Source: Methanofollis sp. UBA420 (GTDB lineage Archaea > Halobacteriota > Methanomicrobia > Methanomicrobiales > Methanofollaceae). Taken from it: DNA of 64,000 nt. The notes below the pieces were generated by a model. The model made no database searches. It saw nothing but the letters and a program-made list of their open reading frames with translations, and was not told the origin of the DNA. Location of the stretch: NCBI RefSeq assembly GCF_002498315.1, contig NZ_DAGX01000002.1:888783-952782 (forward strand), read 5' to 3'. A program made the position numbers and the translations under genes. Each line of letters begins with the position of its first letter. The first letter of the stretch is position 1. Positions 34,644 through 43,268 of this stretch are shown here, in pieces.

Positions 34644-35777
34644 TTACCCCGAGACTTCCATAAACTCTGCCGGCACCGGCATGTCTGTCACCGGCTCTGT
34701 ATAGTCCTCGAACCAGAGGGCCGACGGGTTCCGGCGGAACGCCATAAACTTCCCGATATTTGCCGGGTCTGCTGCCTGGTGGTACTTGAAGAAGGCACAC
34801 CCCTCTGTCAGACCCGCGATCTCGATCTTCCCGGTCGCATGAGACATCACAAACCGTGCCCTCTTCGCGAGCCCCGAGACCCGCCCTTTGGCAGCCTCGA
34901 AGATCTGGTACCCCTCCTCCACCGGCACCTGGAACATCCCGTTCCCGAGAGTCGGGCGGCACTGGAAGACATAGTACGGTGGCACCCCGATGAACGAGAG
35001 TTTTCTGAACAGTTCTGCAAGGACATCCGGGTCGTCGTTCACCCCACGCAGGAGAGGCGTCTGGTTCACGACGATCGCCCCGGCCTTCTGGAGGAGGGCG
35101 AGCGCCTCCACCGCCTGCGGCGTCAGTTCCCGCGGGTGGTTGAACTGGGCCATGATATAGATCCGCTTCTCGTCGGTCGAGTACTTCCCGATCATCTCCA
35201 GCAGGGACGGGTCGTCGATGATACGATACGGGTTGAAGGCAGGCATCTTCGACCCGATCCTGATGATCCCGACATGGTCGATCGCCCGCACCGATCTGAC
35301 GATCGGTTCGAGTTTCGACGTCGCCATGATCAGGGGATCGCCGCCTGTCAGAAGCACGTTCGTGATCTCGGGGTGGTCCCGGATATAGGCGACCTCCTCG
35401 GTCACGTCCCTCGTCACCTCCGCACCCCGGTCCATAAACAACCGTTTTCTGAAGCAGAAACGGCAGAAAGTCCCGCACACATCGGACACCAGGAGAAGAG
35501 ACGTCTCCCTGTACTTGTGCTGAAGACCCGGAGCAACCGTGTAGTTCTTCTCCTGCGAAGGGTCGAGCACCCCCGTTTCCTCACATTCCAGCGGGCTTGG
35601 AACCGCAATCCTGCGGATCGGATCCAGAGGATCGTCCCAATCAATCAAAGAGAGATAATAATCGTTCGAGCGGAAAGCGAACTTTTCTTCCACCTTCCTG
35701 AGGGCGGCCTTCTCATCCGTGCTCAGCGCGTCGATCTGGTCAACTCGTGTCAGGTATTGTGGTTTCATGATGTTCAC
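34644..35777 (-). CDS. KamA-family radical SAM aminomutase, probably not lysine-specific
   Basis: A 377-residue PLP-dependent radical SAM enzyme of the lysine 2,3-aminomutase family: CGTFCRFC at 101-108 (Cx3Cx2C), TGGDPL at 144-149, and the PLP lysine K317 in ATGKIEI. The two Asp residues that hold the lysine side-chain amine in clostridial LAM are not conserved: the QCD position is QCR (R274), and the second is V310 or a neighbour. Similar positions are changed in glutamate 2,3-aminomutase. There is no adjacent acetyltransferase gene (ablB), so acetyl-beta-lysine synthesis is unsupported; beta-glutamate or another substrate is possible. Confidence 0.75.
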   Translation of the reverse strand: MNIMKPQYLTRVDQIDALSTDEKAALRKVEEKFAFRSNDYYLSLIDWDDPLDPIRRIAVPSPLECEETGVLDPSQEKNYTVAPGLQHKYRETSLLLVSDVCGTFCRFCFRKRLFMDRGAEVTRDVTEEVAYIRDHPEITNVLLTGGDPLIMATSKLEPIVRSVRAIDHVGIIRIGSKMPAFNPYRIIDDPSLLEMIGKYSTDEKRIYIMAQFNHPRELTPQAVEALALLQKAGAIVVNQTPLLRGVNDDPDVLAELFRKLSFIGVPPYYVFQCRPTLGNGMFQVPVEEGYQIFEAAKGRVSGLAKRARFVMSHATGKIEIAGLTEGCAFFKYHQAADPANIGKFMAFRRNPSALWFEDYTEPVTDMPVPAEFMEVSG

Positions 35778-35951
35778 CTCTATCAGTCCCGGTCAGATCC
35801 AGAAAGGAGTTCAATGCAGAACCGGGCATCACGCGGCGTCAAAAAATATCGGCACAAGGACATCTCTGCCGCGTACTGAGTGAGCACTGATCCTATGGCC
35901 CCACCATATAAAAAAGTATAGATCCCGGGAAAACCGTAAGAAATAATATTT

Positions 35952-36356
35952 TTATTGCTTCTTTTTGCGTTTGCCCATAGAGAAGATGTCGACAAAGTAC
36001 TTCCCTTCCTTGCCGAATCCAACGACCATCTCCTCATCCCGGGCCAGTTTCTCGATATTCAGTTCATAGGTACCGGGCTCGAGGACACGGATCGCCTCGA
36101 CCTGATCATACCTGTCTATACGGTCCCGGACCTCCTCTGTCTTGCGGGGCGGGGAAGGTGTCTCGGGAACCTCAATCTCCTCTGTATCGGTCTCCGAGGC
36201 GAGCTCTTCGATCGTCTTCCCCTCAAGCACGTCGTCGTGCCTCTTCGATTCTCCAATATAGAGGAACTTCTTCCCGCCGCAACTCGGGCAGCCCCTCAGG
36301 ATCTCGGTTGAGCCGTCTTCAAACTCCCTTCCGCATTTGGTACACTTATGGGGCAT
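35952..36356 (-). CDS. Zn-ribbon protein (COG3364-like)
   Basis: A 134-residue protein with an N-terminal zinc ribbon (CTKCGREF at 5-12, CPSCGGKKF at 23-31), a charged Pro/Glu/Lys linker around 55-80, and a C-terminal beta region EPGTYELNIEKL to the end, finishing in a basic KRKKKQ tail. The archaeal family is found with the DUF2073 and Era-like GTPase genes, as here, separated by 6 bp. A role in RNA or ribosome-related processes is suggested by the basic tail and the GTPase partner but is unproven. Confidence 0.8.
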   Translation of the reverse strand: MPHKCTKCGREFEDGSTEILRGCPSCGGKKFLYIGESKRHDDVLEGKTIEELASETDTEEIEVPETPSPPRKTEEVRDRIDRYDQVEAIRVLEPGTYELNIEKLARDEEMVVGFGKEGKYFVDIFSMGKRKKKQ

Positions 36357-36362
36357 TCCACC

Positions 36363-36743
36363 TCACCGTGACGAAACCCAGGCGCGGATCAGGTTCTCAT
36401 CCTTCTTGATCGTCTTGAGCTGGTTCGCCGGCCCGATCACCGTGAGCCTGGACTCAGACTTCTTGCCGACAAGTTTGGAGAAGAAACCGCCGAAACCCTC
36501 TCCTCCCCCCTTCACCGGATAGGTTTCAAGTTCGATCCCGGAGAATCCATCGGGCCTGATCTCCATCATCGTCACCTCGATGAGTTTACTCTGCTCGTCC
36601 GGAGCAAGCCCCTTCTCCAGGACGACGATGTTTCCGTCCCGTACGTCGTCAAGGATCAGCCGGACCTTCTCCATCATGGTCAGCCGATCCATCCTTTCAG
36701 CCGAGAGGAAATCGATCTGAACTCCCTGAATCATCCTGATCAC
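36363..36743 (-). CDS. DUF2073 protein
   Basis: A 126-residue archaeal protein of the DUF2073 family. It begins GVQIDFLSAERMDRLT and has the conserved VRDGNIVVLEKGLAPDEQSKLIE segment, then a Gly-rich loop (KGGGEGFGGFFSKL) at about 78-91. No known catalytic motif. The first Met overlaps the stop of the GTPase gene by four bases; Met4 is an alternative start. It is the middle gene of a conserved archaeal trio (GTPase, DUF2073, Zn-ribbon), which suggests a complex. Confidence 0.85.
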   Translation of the reverse strand: MIRMIQGVQIDFLSAERMDRLTMMEKVRLILDDVRDGNIVVLEKGLAPDEQSKLIEVTMMEIRPDGFSGIELETYPVKGGGEGFGGFFSKLVGKKSESRLTVIGPANQLKTIKKDENLIRAWVSSR

Positions 36744-37381
36744 CTGAACGTCTCAGCCATCTTTTCATAGAGCATCTCGATATTGTCTCCTTCCATGCCG
36801 GAGATCGGAACGACCGGGTGCTGTGGGAAGGCACTCCTGATCCGCTGGGGCGCGGCGTCGGGGAGGTCGATCTTGTTGGCGACAATGACAACCGGGAGTT
36901 TCCGGCTCTCGATGATCCCGATCATCATGATGTTCACCTGCATAAAGGGATCCTGCGTCGAGTCCAGCATGTAGATGACACCGTCGATGTCGTCCCGAAG
37001 CCAGTGCATCGCTTCGGCAACACCTTCCGTCGCCTCTCTTGCCCGTATGACCGCTTCGTCCTTCTCAAGACCGTACTCGAGGAACTCGTTGTAGTCGATC
37101 TTCGTGGTGACGCCAGGGGTATCGACGATGTCGATCATGATCGAATTGCCGTTCGAACCGGAGATCGTGATGTTCTCCTTCCGCCGGGCCCGCCGGGTCT
37201 CGTGGGGGATCTCGCTCACCGGACCGATCGCATCACCAGTCCAGTCGCGTACAATCCTGTTGGCAAGGGTGGTCTTGCCAGCATTGGGAGGGCCGTAAAT
37301 TCCAATCTTCGACTTCTTTTTGCGGAAGAAGGCATGGAATAAATTAGATACCGTCAGCTTTGCGCGAATAAGAAAATTCAT
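36740..37381 (-). CDS. Era-like GTPase
   Basis: A 213-residue GTPase with G1 GPPNAGKTT at 29-37, G3 DTPGV at about 86-90, G4 NKID at 170-173 and G5-like SG at about 195. It lacks the KH domain of bacterial Era. The N terminus has a short basic helix (FFRKKKSK), possibly for membrane or RNA contact. It is the first gene of the GTPase-DUF2073-Zn-ribbon operon and diverges from the CBS-domain genes. Ribosome assembly or RNA binding is a plausible job, not shown. Confidence 0.85.
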   Translation of the reverse strand: MNFLIRAKLTVSNLFHAFFRKKKSKIGIYGPPNAGKTTLANRIVRDWTGDAIGPVSEIPHETRRARRKENITISGSNGNSIMIDIVDTPGVTTKIDYNEFLEYGLEKDEAVIRAREATEGVAEAMHWLRDDIDGVIYMLDSTQDPFMQVNIMMIGIIESRKLPVVIVANKIDLPDAAPQRIRSAFPQHPVVPISGMEGDNIEMLYEKMAETFR

Positions 37382-37586
37382 GCTTCATCCCCTATTCAAG
37401 ACTTTTCAGTTGCTCATTAGATGATTATCCACCCCGGTATAAATATCCCCCTATATTGGGTGAATATCACCCGGGCGAATATATGTTCGAATTTGAAAAT
37501 ACTCGCCAGTATTCTTTTATAGGGGAATCTCCTAGGTAGTGGTATCTGGAATCATCCAGAAAACAGCGACCCTACGGGGTGAACTC
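37382..37586. promoter_or_regulatory. Divergent promoter region with two palindromes
   Basis: AT-rich 205-bp region between the Era-like GTPase (minus) and the first CBS gene (plus). It has TATA-like sequences near 37438-37446 (minus use) and 37515-37523 (plus use), and between them GGGTGAATATCACCC (37458-37472) and CGAATATATGTTCG (37476-37489), both inverted repeats. These could be operators for a dimeric regulator acting on both transcripts. Confidence 0.5.
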
Positions 37587-38150
37587 ATGGCTAACGCACG
37601 AGACACCATATACGTCGAAACACGGGTTCCGCTGAAGGAAGTAATGAGAGGCAGCCCCACCACCATTGAGGCCGAGGCCACGGTCGCAAAGGCCGCAGCT
37701 CGCATGTGCCGGAGCGAGGTGGGAAGTTGCATCGTTCTTTCAGGGAACGTCCCTATCGGGATCGTCACCGAACAGGACATGAACTGCAAAGTCGTCGCCA
37801 GGGACCTCAAGCCAAGTTCCATCTATGTCAGGGAGATCATGAGCACGCCGCTCATCACCATCGATTCTGAGAGAACCGTGGGGGAAGCTGCACAGATGAT
37901 GATACGGCACCGGGTCAGACGACTCCCGGTCGTCGAGAACGGCAAAGTCACCGGCATCGTCACGGTCAGGGACCTCCTATCCGTCGCCAACGAGCTCAAC
38001 GAGATTATGTCAGACCTGATCGTCATCAACCGGGAGGAAAATTATTCCATGGGCGTTTGCGACCGTTGTGGCAAGATGAGCGACAGCCTGGTCACCATGG
38101 ACGCGATGATGCTGTGCAATGATTGTAGGGAGGAGGAGCGCTTGAGATGA
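37587..38150 (+). CDS. CBS-domain protein with C-terminal zinc ribbon
   Basis: A 187-residue protein with a pair of CBS domains (about 15-65 and 80-135; GIVTEQDM and GIVTVRDLL end them) and a C-terminal treble-clef-like CDRCGK/CNDCRE zinc site. CBS pairs bind adenosine nucleotides, SAM or related ligands. The ATG at 37587 follows GGGGTGA with a short gap; an upstream in-frame start lacks this. First gene of a five-gene run of CBS proteins; it overlaps the next by four bases. Confidence 0.85.
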   Translation: MANARDTIYVETRVPLKEVMRGSPTTIEAEATVAKAAARMCRSEVGSCIVLSGNVPIGIVTEQDMNCKVVARDLKPSSIYVREIMSTPLITIDSERTVGEAAQMMIRHRVRRLPVVENGKVTGIVTVRDLLSVANELNEIMSDLIVINREENYSMGVCDRCGKMSDSLVTMDAMMLCNDCREEERLR

Positions 38151-38905
38151 AGGTGGCAGACGACGTGAGAGTCAGGATCCCGGTGCTTACCACGGCGGAT
38201 CCGATGACCAGGGCACGCCAGATCCTGCGGGACGACACATTCCGCGAGATCGCGATCACCGATACGAAGGGGCGTTATGTCGGGTATATCAATATCACCG
38301 ATGCCCTGAAAGTCACCACCACCAAGTCGGACGTCCAGATCGAGGGTTTTGTCCGGGACGGTGCGGTGGTGAAACCCGATGATTCGCTGATTGTCGTTGC
38401 ACGGGCAATCAGGGAGAAAAAATCCGACTCGGCCGTGATCACGAACAACGATGGGCAGGTCCTCGGGGCGGTCTTGCTCTCGGAGATCTTCCCGATCCTC
38501 TGTACACGGGAAGAACTCCGCGGCACCGTCGCCGATCACATGCACCGGAGCCCCGGAGTCTGCGAGGCCGACGACCCGGTCAGCAGGGTCTATGCAAAGA
38601 TGATCGAAGAAGGGATCGCCGCCTTCCCGGTAATGAAGAGCCGGCACCTCATCGGCATCATCTCAAGGAGAGATATCTTAAATAGCGGCAGGGTGAGAAA
38701 GACGCTGGAGAGCGGCGGAAAGGTGCCGGTCGAAAGCGTGATGGTCACACCCGTGATTGCCATCGGGCCTGACGAGAGTCTCAGGTCGGCGGCAGAACGG
38801 ATGGTGGAACATGATCTCTCCCAGATGCCGGTCCTCGACGGTGATGTTCTTGTGGGCATGATCGACCGGCATGGCGTGCTGAATGGTCTCTCTGCAAGGG
38901 AATGA
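38147..38905 (+). CDS. Four-CBS-domain protein (1)
   Basis: A 252-residue protein made of four CBS domains and nothing else visible. Units end in characteristic strands: GYINITDAL, LGAVLLSEIF, IGIISRRDIL and VGMIDRHGVL. There is no catalytic, DNA-binding or membrane domain, so it probably senses a nucleotide ligand and acts by binding a partner. It begins within the stop of the preceding gene (ATGA), and the next gene starts five bases after its stop. Confidence 0.85.
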   Translation: MKVADDVRVRIPVLTTADPMTRARQILRDDTFREIAITDTKGRYVGYINITDALKVTTTKSDVQIEGFVRDGAVVKPDDSLIVVARAIREKKSDSAVITNNDGQVLGAVLLSEIFPILCTREELRGTVADHMHRSPGVCEADDPVSRVYAKMIEEGIAAFPVMKSRHLIGIISRRDILNSGRVRKTLESGGKVPVESVMVTPVIAIGPDESLRSAAERMVEHDLSQMPVLDGDVLVGMIDRHGVLNGLSARE

Positions 38906-38909
38906 TGCT

Positions 38910-39851
38910 ATGCATAAGAATAATCAGACGATGAAACAGGGCGACAGACTGCTGAAAATGCCCGGCAAACTCGACCGCGGCCCGATCGAGTTCAAGTCGC
39001 GGATCGCCGGGAGCGAGGGCGAGGTGATGGGGATTGCAACCCGCGGCGTCATCTCGGTCCCCCAGACGATGACCATCATCGGTGCTGTGGAGACGATGAC
39101 GGCCTATGGTTTCCGCCGTCTTCCAATCACCGATGCAGGCACGCACCGTCTTCGCGGCATCATGACCGCACGGGACATCATCGACTTCCTCGGCGGCGGC
39201 GACCGCTTCAACCTTGTACGGGTCAAGCACGGCGGCAACCTCCTCTCGGCGATCAATGAGAGTGTGCGGGAGGTCATGACACAGCGGGTGACGACAATGC
39301 CGCATACCGCCACGATCGCCGGGGCCGCCGAGATCATCGTCACGAAGAAGATCGGCGGCCTCCCGATCGTGGACGAGGAGGAGGCCCTCGCCGGGATCGT
39401 CACCGAGAGAGACGTGATGAAGGCCCTCGCCACCGAGGACACGGACGTGACCGTAGAGGAAGTCATGAGCACGGGCCTCAGGGTGACCGGCCCTGACACT
39501 CCCATCGGGTCGGTCACGAGAGAGATGATCACCCACGGTTTCAGGCGCCTGCCCCTGGTCTCGGACGACGTGCTCTTCGGGATCATCTCGGCGTCCGACA
39601 TCATGAAGTACCTCGGGTCAGGGGAGATCTTTACCCGCCTCTCGACCGGCGACGTGGCCGAGGTGATGGGTCTGCCTGTGCGCACCCTCACCGGGGCGGA
39701 GTTGTATACCACGACCCCGAACACGAACATCAATGATGCAGCGCTGAAGATGCTGCAGAAGGGGGTCGGCGCCCTCCCTGTCATCGAGGAAGGGAAATTG
39801 ATCGGCCTGATAACCGAGTTCGACCTTGTGAAAGCATTTTATGAGGAGTGA
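38910..39851 (+). CDS. Four-CBS-domain protein (2)
   Basis: A 313-residue protein with a basic N-terminal leader of about 45 residues (KMPGKLDRGPIEFKSR) followed by four CBS domains, ending in GIMTARDIIDFL, GIVTERDVMKAL, GIISASDIMKYL and GLITEFDLVKAF. The loop GGGDRFNLVRVKHGGN between the first two is long. The start at MHKNNQ is the first Met after the end of the previous gene; nine codons more are open upstream. Ligand unknown; AMP/ATP, SAM or methylthioadenosine are candidates. Confidence 0.85.
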   Translation: MHKNNQTMKQGDRLLKMPGKLDRGPIEFKSRIAGSEGEVMGIATRGVISVPQTMTIIGAVETMTAYGFRRLPITDAGTHRLRGIMTARDIIDFLGGGDRFNLVRVKHGGNLLSAINESVREVMTQRVTTMPHTATIAGAAEIIVTKKIGGLPIVDEEEALAGIVTERDVMKALATEDTDVTVEEVMSTGLRVTGPDTPIGSVTREMITHGFRRLPLVSDDVLFGIISASDIMKYLGSGEIFTRLSTGDVAEVMGLPVRTLTGAELYTTTPNTNINDAALKMLQKGVGALPVIEEGKLIGLITEFDLVKAFYEE

Positions 39852-39857
39852 AAGGAG

Positions 39858-40697
39858 ATGAAGGCAGAGGATGTGATGTCGTCCCCGGTCAGGGTAGTTT
39901 CGCCCGAGGATACCGTCGCCTATGCGAGAAACCAGATGATCAAACACAAGATCTCCCGCGTGCTGGTGATGGACGGCGGGAAACTCGCCGGGATCTTCAC
40001 GAAAAAGGACATCGTCTACCGCCTCAGGCAGACCGAACCGATCTGGCGGAGACGGCCGATTGACCGCATCCCTGTATCTGTCCTGATGACGACAGAGCCC
40101 GTAGCCGTCGGCCCGGACACACCCATGCGAGAGATCGCCGCCCTCATGCTCGACCGGTCCATCAGCGGCATCCCGGTCGTAAACGACGGGGAGGTGATCG
40201 GCATCGTCACCAAGTCGGACATCCTCAGGTCGGCAGCGGCACGCTCGCTCACGACACCGCTCTCCGACCTTATGGAGAACCCGGTGACGGTGAGCCGGTA
40301 CCACTCCCTCGACCATATCATCGACCTCCTCTCCGAGAGGGACGAAAAACTCATCGCCGTGAACAATGACGGGACTCTTGCCGGGATCATTACCGAAACG
40401 AACCTTGCGTTCTTCATTTACCGGAACGAGTCAGGCGGCATCCCGGAAAGAGATATAACGATGCTGAGAAAAGAAGCATCTGGTGGAAGAAAGGCATACA
40501 GGTATGTCCAGGAGGCCTCTGCGGTCGCCGAGGACGTGATGACACACCCCGTTCTGACCGCACCCCCTGAGACAAGCGCCGCGGACGCGGTGCAGATGAT
40601 GATCGACCGCCGCATCAACAGCGTGGTCATTGTTCGAGGATCAGAGGTCCTCGGGATCGTGAAAAGGGACAATATATTACAGGAAGTGGCAAAATGA
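39858..40697 (+). CDS. Four-CBS-domain protein (3)
   Basis: A 279-residue protein of four CBS domains. It starts directly with the first domain (MKAEDVMSSPVRVVSPED), with GIFTKKDIVYRL, GIVTKSDILRSA, GIITETNLAFF and GIVKRDNILQEV as the ends of the units. A Lys/Gly-rich linker (KEASGGRKAYRY) separates the third and fourth. It follows the previous gene by six bases and overlaps the next by four. AAAGGAG six bases before the ATG is a good ribosome binding site. Confidence 0.85.
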   Translation: MKAEDVMSSPVRVVSPEDTVAYARNQMIKHKISRVLVMDGGKLAGIFTKKDIVYRLRQTEPIWRRRPIDRIPVSVLMTTEPVAVGPDTPMREIAALMLDRSISGIPVVNDGEVIGIVTKSDILRSAAARSLTTPLSDLMENPVTVSRYHSLDHIIDLLSERDEKLIAVNNDGTLAGIITETNLAFFIYRNESGGIPERDITMLRKEASGGRKAYRYVQEASAVAEDVMTHPVLTAPPETSAADAVQMMIDRRINSVVIVRGSEVLGIVKRDNILQEVAK

Positions 40698-41482
40698 GCG
40701 AAGAGCTGTACATCCACATCAAGGACATTATGGCAAAGCCGGTAACAATCGCGAAATCAGCGCCCATCACTGACGCCCTTGACAAGATGCTTGACGAGAA
40801 CATCGACCCCCTGATCGTTACCGACAACGGGACCGTCGTCGGCACTATCTCCCGGCAGGCAATCGCCGAGACGATCGGCAAGAAGAGGAATGCCACCATC
40901 CCCCCGACAAAGATCCATGTCGCAAACACCGTGGAGGGAGAGTTTACCGCGGCATACCCCGACCAAGGGATCGAGATCCTGCCCACCCTCCTGCAGCACG
41001 CAAAGATCGTCGTGGTCTTCGACGAAGACCACAAACTCATCGGCCAGGTCAGTTACGGAGACCTGCTGAAGGTGGTGCAGCCCTCGAAACAGGTGAAGGA
41101 GATCCTGGAGCCGGCCTCCACCATCAATGTCGAGGAGCGGGTCGTCCACCTCCGCCGCCGGATGATGGACGAGGATATTGCCAGATTCCTCGTCACCGAC
41201 GAGAATGGAGCGCCGATCGGGATCGTCACCGAGACCGACGTCGCCCGCGCGATGGTCGCCTTCAGGGAGGTCGTGGAGGGGAAGTATCAGGACCACCGGA
41301 TCCGGAACCTGCTTGTCCGTGATATCATGTCCGCACCCCTCATCTCAGTGAACGCCAGCATGCCGGTCGGCGAGGTGATCGACACGATGCTCACCAAAAA
41401 GATCAGTTCCCTGCCCATCACCGATGGGAATGGCCACATTGCAGGCATCGTGACCCGCACATCCCTGATCCAGGCACTCTGA
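40694..41482 (+). CDS. Four-CBS-domain protein (4)
   Basis: A 262-residue protein with four CBS domains: HIKDIMAKPVTIAKSAPITDAL opens the first; ends are GTISRQAIAETI, GQVSYGDLLKVV, GIVTETDVARAM and GIVTRTSLIQAL. It is the last gene of the five-gene CBS run and its ATG overlaps the previous stop. A T-rich tract (41493-41500) 10 bp after the stop is the likely terminator. No other domain is seen. Confidence 0.85.
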   Translation: MSEELYIHIKDIMAKPVTIAKSAPITDALDKMLDENIDPLIVTDNGTVVGTISRQAIAETIGKKRNATIPPTKIHVANTVEGEFTAAYPDQGIEILPTLLQHAKIVVVFDEDHKLIGQVSYGDLLKVVQPSKQVKEILEPASTINVEERVVHLRRRMMDEDIARFLVTDENGAPIGIVTETDVARAMVAFREVVEGKYQDHRIRNLLVRDIMSAPLISVNASMPVGEVIDTMLTKKISSLPITDGNGHIAGIVTRTSLIQAL

Positions 41483-42083
41483 ATCTCATTTCCACTTTTT
41501 TTGGCTCTGTTGAAATCCCCATATCGAGAGTGATGTCTCTCTCGACTGCGTGGAGAGATGCGCGGACTCCTTGCCTTCCTCGCAGAGATACCAGAGGCTT
41601 TCTCGAAGGTCTTCGAGCTGTCCCCCGGCGGAGAACGGGGGAGGGGATCACTGCCTTCCCCGCAATCGAGACCGGGGGCAATCGCCGAAAATCAAATCCA
41701 GGAAGCAGGGTTCGAACCGGACATGCGGCACGCAAAAGATCGTCTCAGGGATGCCGACGGCAACCGGTCGCCAACCACGACCCTCCACAGGAGAATCTTA
41801 TAGAGAGGGCCGGACACAGCGCGCAGGGGTGGACTGTGAGGGACGTCAAAGGGGAGCGGAACAGAGATGCACCAGCCCAAGATTGGGTCGGGAAGGAGAG
41901 ATGAAGATCATGATGATCTACCTTAATGCAGGGGACGACCGAAGGGAGTCGAGAATATTCCTGCCATCCCCCACACCCTGATCCCTCCATCTCCAGATCA
42001 TGAATACACCTCTCTTTCCTCCATCTAACCCAAACCAATGGATTAATCTGATAGAATTCCGATTATAACTCAGGAGAACAGCC
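41483..42083. other. Intergenic region with repeat remnants
   Basis: About 600 bases between two plus-strand transcripts, without a convincing gene. It contains a T-rich terminator, an inverted copy of the TTTCAACAGAGCC tail (around 41501-41513), the paired-hairpin element at 41602-41641, a purine-rich stretch near 41840-41900, and a GACCGAAGGGAGTCGAG segment (41938-41954) like one at 18846-18862. The dys promoter should lie at the right end. Confidence 0.55.
41602..41641 (+). repeat. Paired-hairpin intergenic element, copy 2
   Basis: CTCGAAG (41602-41608) with CTTCGAG (41611-41617), then CCCCCG (41622-41627) with CGGGGG (41636-41641). Same order as copies at 12251 and 56867: an A/T-richer hairpin, a short spacer, then a G/C hairpin. 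Confidence 0.6.
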
Positions 42084-43058
42084 ATGGACATGAACCCACG
42101 CCGTTCCGTCTGTCCAACGACAGATGTACCATCACTTGTTGCCGCAATGAGCGAATCCGGTTTTCAGGGAAGAAAACTCGGCGAGTCAGTCAAAATCTGG
42201 TCAGAGATGATCCAGGACCCAGACTGTACCATCCTTCTCGGCCTCTCAGGCGCCATGGTGCCTGCCGGCATGCAGGAATGCCTCATCGAACTGGTCAGGC
42301 ACAGGTACGTCGACGCCATCGTCTCGACAGGGGCCAACATCTTCCATGACATCGCCGAACACCTCGGCATCAACCACTATCTCGGCCACCACCATGTCGA
42401 TGACGAGTCCCTGTACAGGCAGGGGATCGACCGTATCTACGACGTCTTCGCCTATGAAGATGAGTTTCGGAGCGTCGACCGGCGCGTCGCGAAGTTTGCC
42501 GCGGAACTCGCCCCCTACCATGCCTCCTCCGCCGACTTCCTCAACCGTCTCGGCCATCACATAACAGAAGTCGCCCCGGCCGGGCGCTCGATCCTCGCCA
42601 CCTGCACACAGATGGGGGTGCCGGTCTTCGTCCCGGCCCTCGGCGACTCCTCCCTCGGCATCGCCCTCACCGTCGCCAGGCGAGAGGGGGTGGATATCGC
42701 CATCGACCAGATCGCCGACGCCGACGAACTCACCCGGATCGTCGAGATGTCAAAAAAGACCGGGGTCGTCTATATCGGCGGCGGCGTCCCGAAAAATTTC
42801 ATCCAGCAGACGCAGGTGATCGCCTCCATGCACGACCGCGACCTCGGCGGCCACGCCTACGCCGTCCAGTACACCACCGACGCCCCGCACTGGGGCGGAC
42901 TCTCCGGGTGCACCTTCGAGGAGGCAATCTCCTGGGGAAAAGAGTCAGTCGAGACAAAGAGAGTCCAGTGTTTCTGCGACGCCACCATTGCAATCCCGAT
43001 CGCCGTTTCCGCCCTTATCGGCAGCGGCCTTGTGCGGCCATACGCCCGGGGGGACTGA
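42084..43058 (+). CDS. dys: Deoxyhypusine synthase
   Basis: A 324-residue NAD-dependent enzyme that transfers the aminobutyl group of spermidine to a lysine of translation factor aIF5A, the first step of hypusine formation. Conserved parts: LGLSGAMVPAGM, TGANIFHDI, GGGVPKNFIQQ and HWGGLSGCTFEEAISWGK, whose last Lys is the position of the enzyme-intermediate lysine. Length is normal. AGGAGA ten bases before the ATG is its ribosome binding site. It is the last protein gene before the tRNA-Ser/ribosomal operon. Confidence 0.93.
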   Translation: MDMNPRRSVCPTTDVPSLVAAMSESGFQGRKLGESVKIWSEMIQDPDCTILLGLSGAMVPAGMQECLIELVRHRYVDAIVSTGANIFHDIAEHLGINHYLGHHHVDDESLYRQGIDRIYDVFAYEDEFRSVDRRVAKFAAELAPYHASSADFLNRLGHHITEVAPAGRSILATCTQMGVPVFVPALGDSSLGIALTVARREGVDIAIDQIADADELTRIVEMSKKTGVVYIGGGVPKNFIQQTQVIASMHDRDLGGHAYAVQYTTDAPHWGGLSGCTFEEAISWGKESVETKRVQCFCDATIAIPIAVSALIGSGLVRPYARGD

Positions 43059-43154
43059 CCACAACCCTTATTACTCTCTCAACCTAATATAACTGAACAT
43101 CATTCATGGAGCAGCGCCATGCGTTGCGAGTATCCACGGATGCGACATTGACAA

Positions 43155-43239
43155 GTTGAGGTAGCCAAGCCTGGTATGGCGCAGGTTTGCTAAACCTGTG
43201 TCCCCCTGGGACTCGAGGGTTCAAATCCCTCCCTCAGCG
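43155..43239 (+). tRNA. tRNA-Ser (anticodon GCT)
   Basis: An 85-base tRNA with a long variable arm. Acceptor GTTGAGG pairs with CCTCAGC (one T-G), anticodon stem CAGGT/ACCTG encloses TTGCTAA, and T stem GAGGG/CCCTC encloses TTCAAAT. The anticodon GCT reads AGC and AGT serine codons. The 3' CCA is not encoded. It is 29 bp before rps13, and AATATAA near 43086-43092 could be the promoter for both. Confidence 0.95.
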
Positions 43240-43268
43240 CTTTGACCACATCTAATTGAGGCGATTGG

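Noticed and set aside
34644..35777. Annotation as AblA for N-epsilon-acetyl-beta-lysine synthesis.
   Set aside because: Lysine-binding Asp residues are not conserved and no ablB gene is adjacent.
37458..37489. Palindromes considered as the start of a CRISPR or repeat array.
   Set aside because: They differ from each other and are not repeated at regular spacing; no CRISPR-like array was seen in the window.
41708..41720. GGGTTCGAACCGG looks like a tRNA T-loop.
   Set aside because: Flanking bases do not form a T stem, and no acceptor or anticodon arm is present on either strand.
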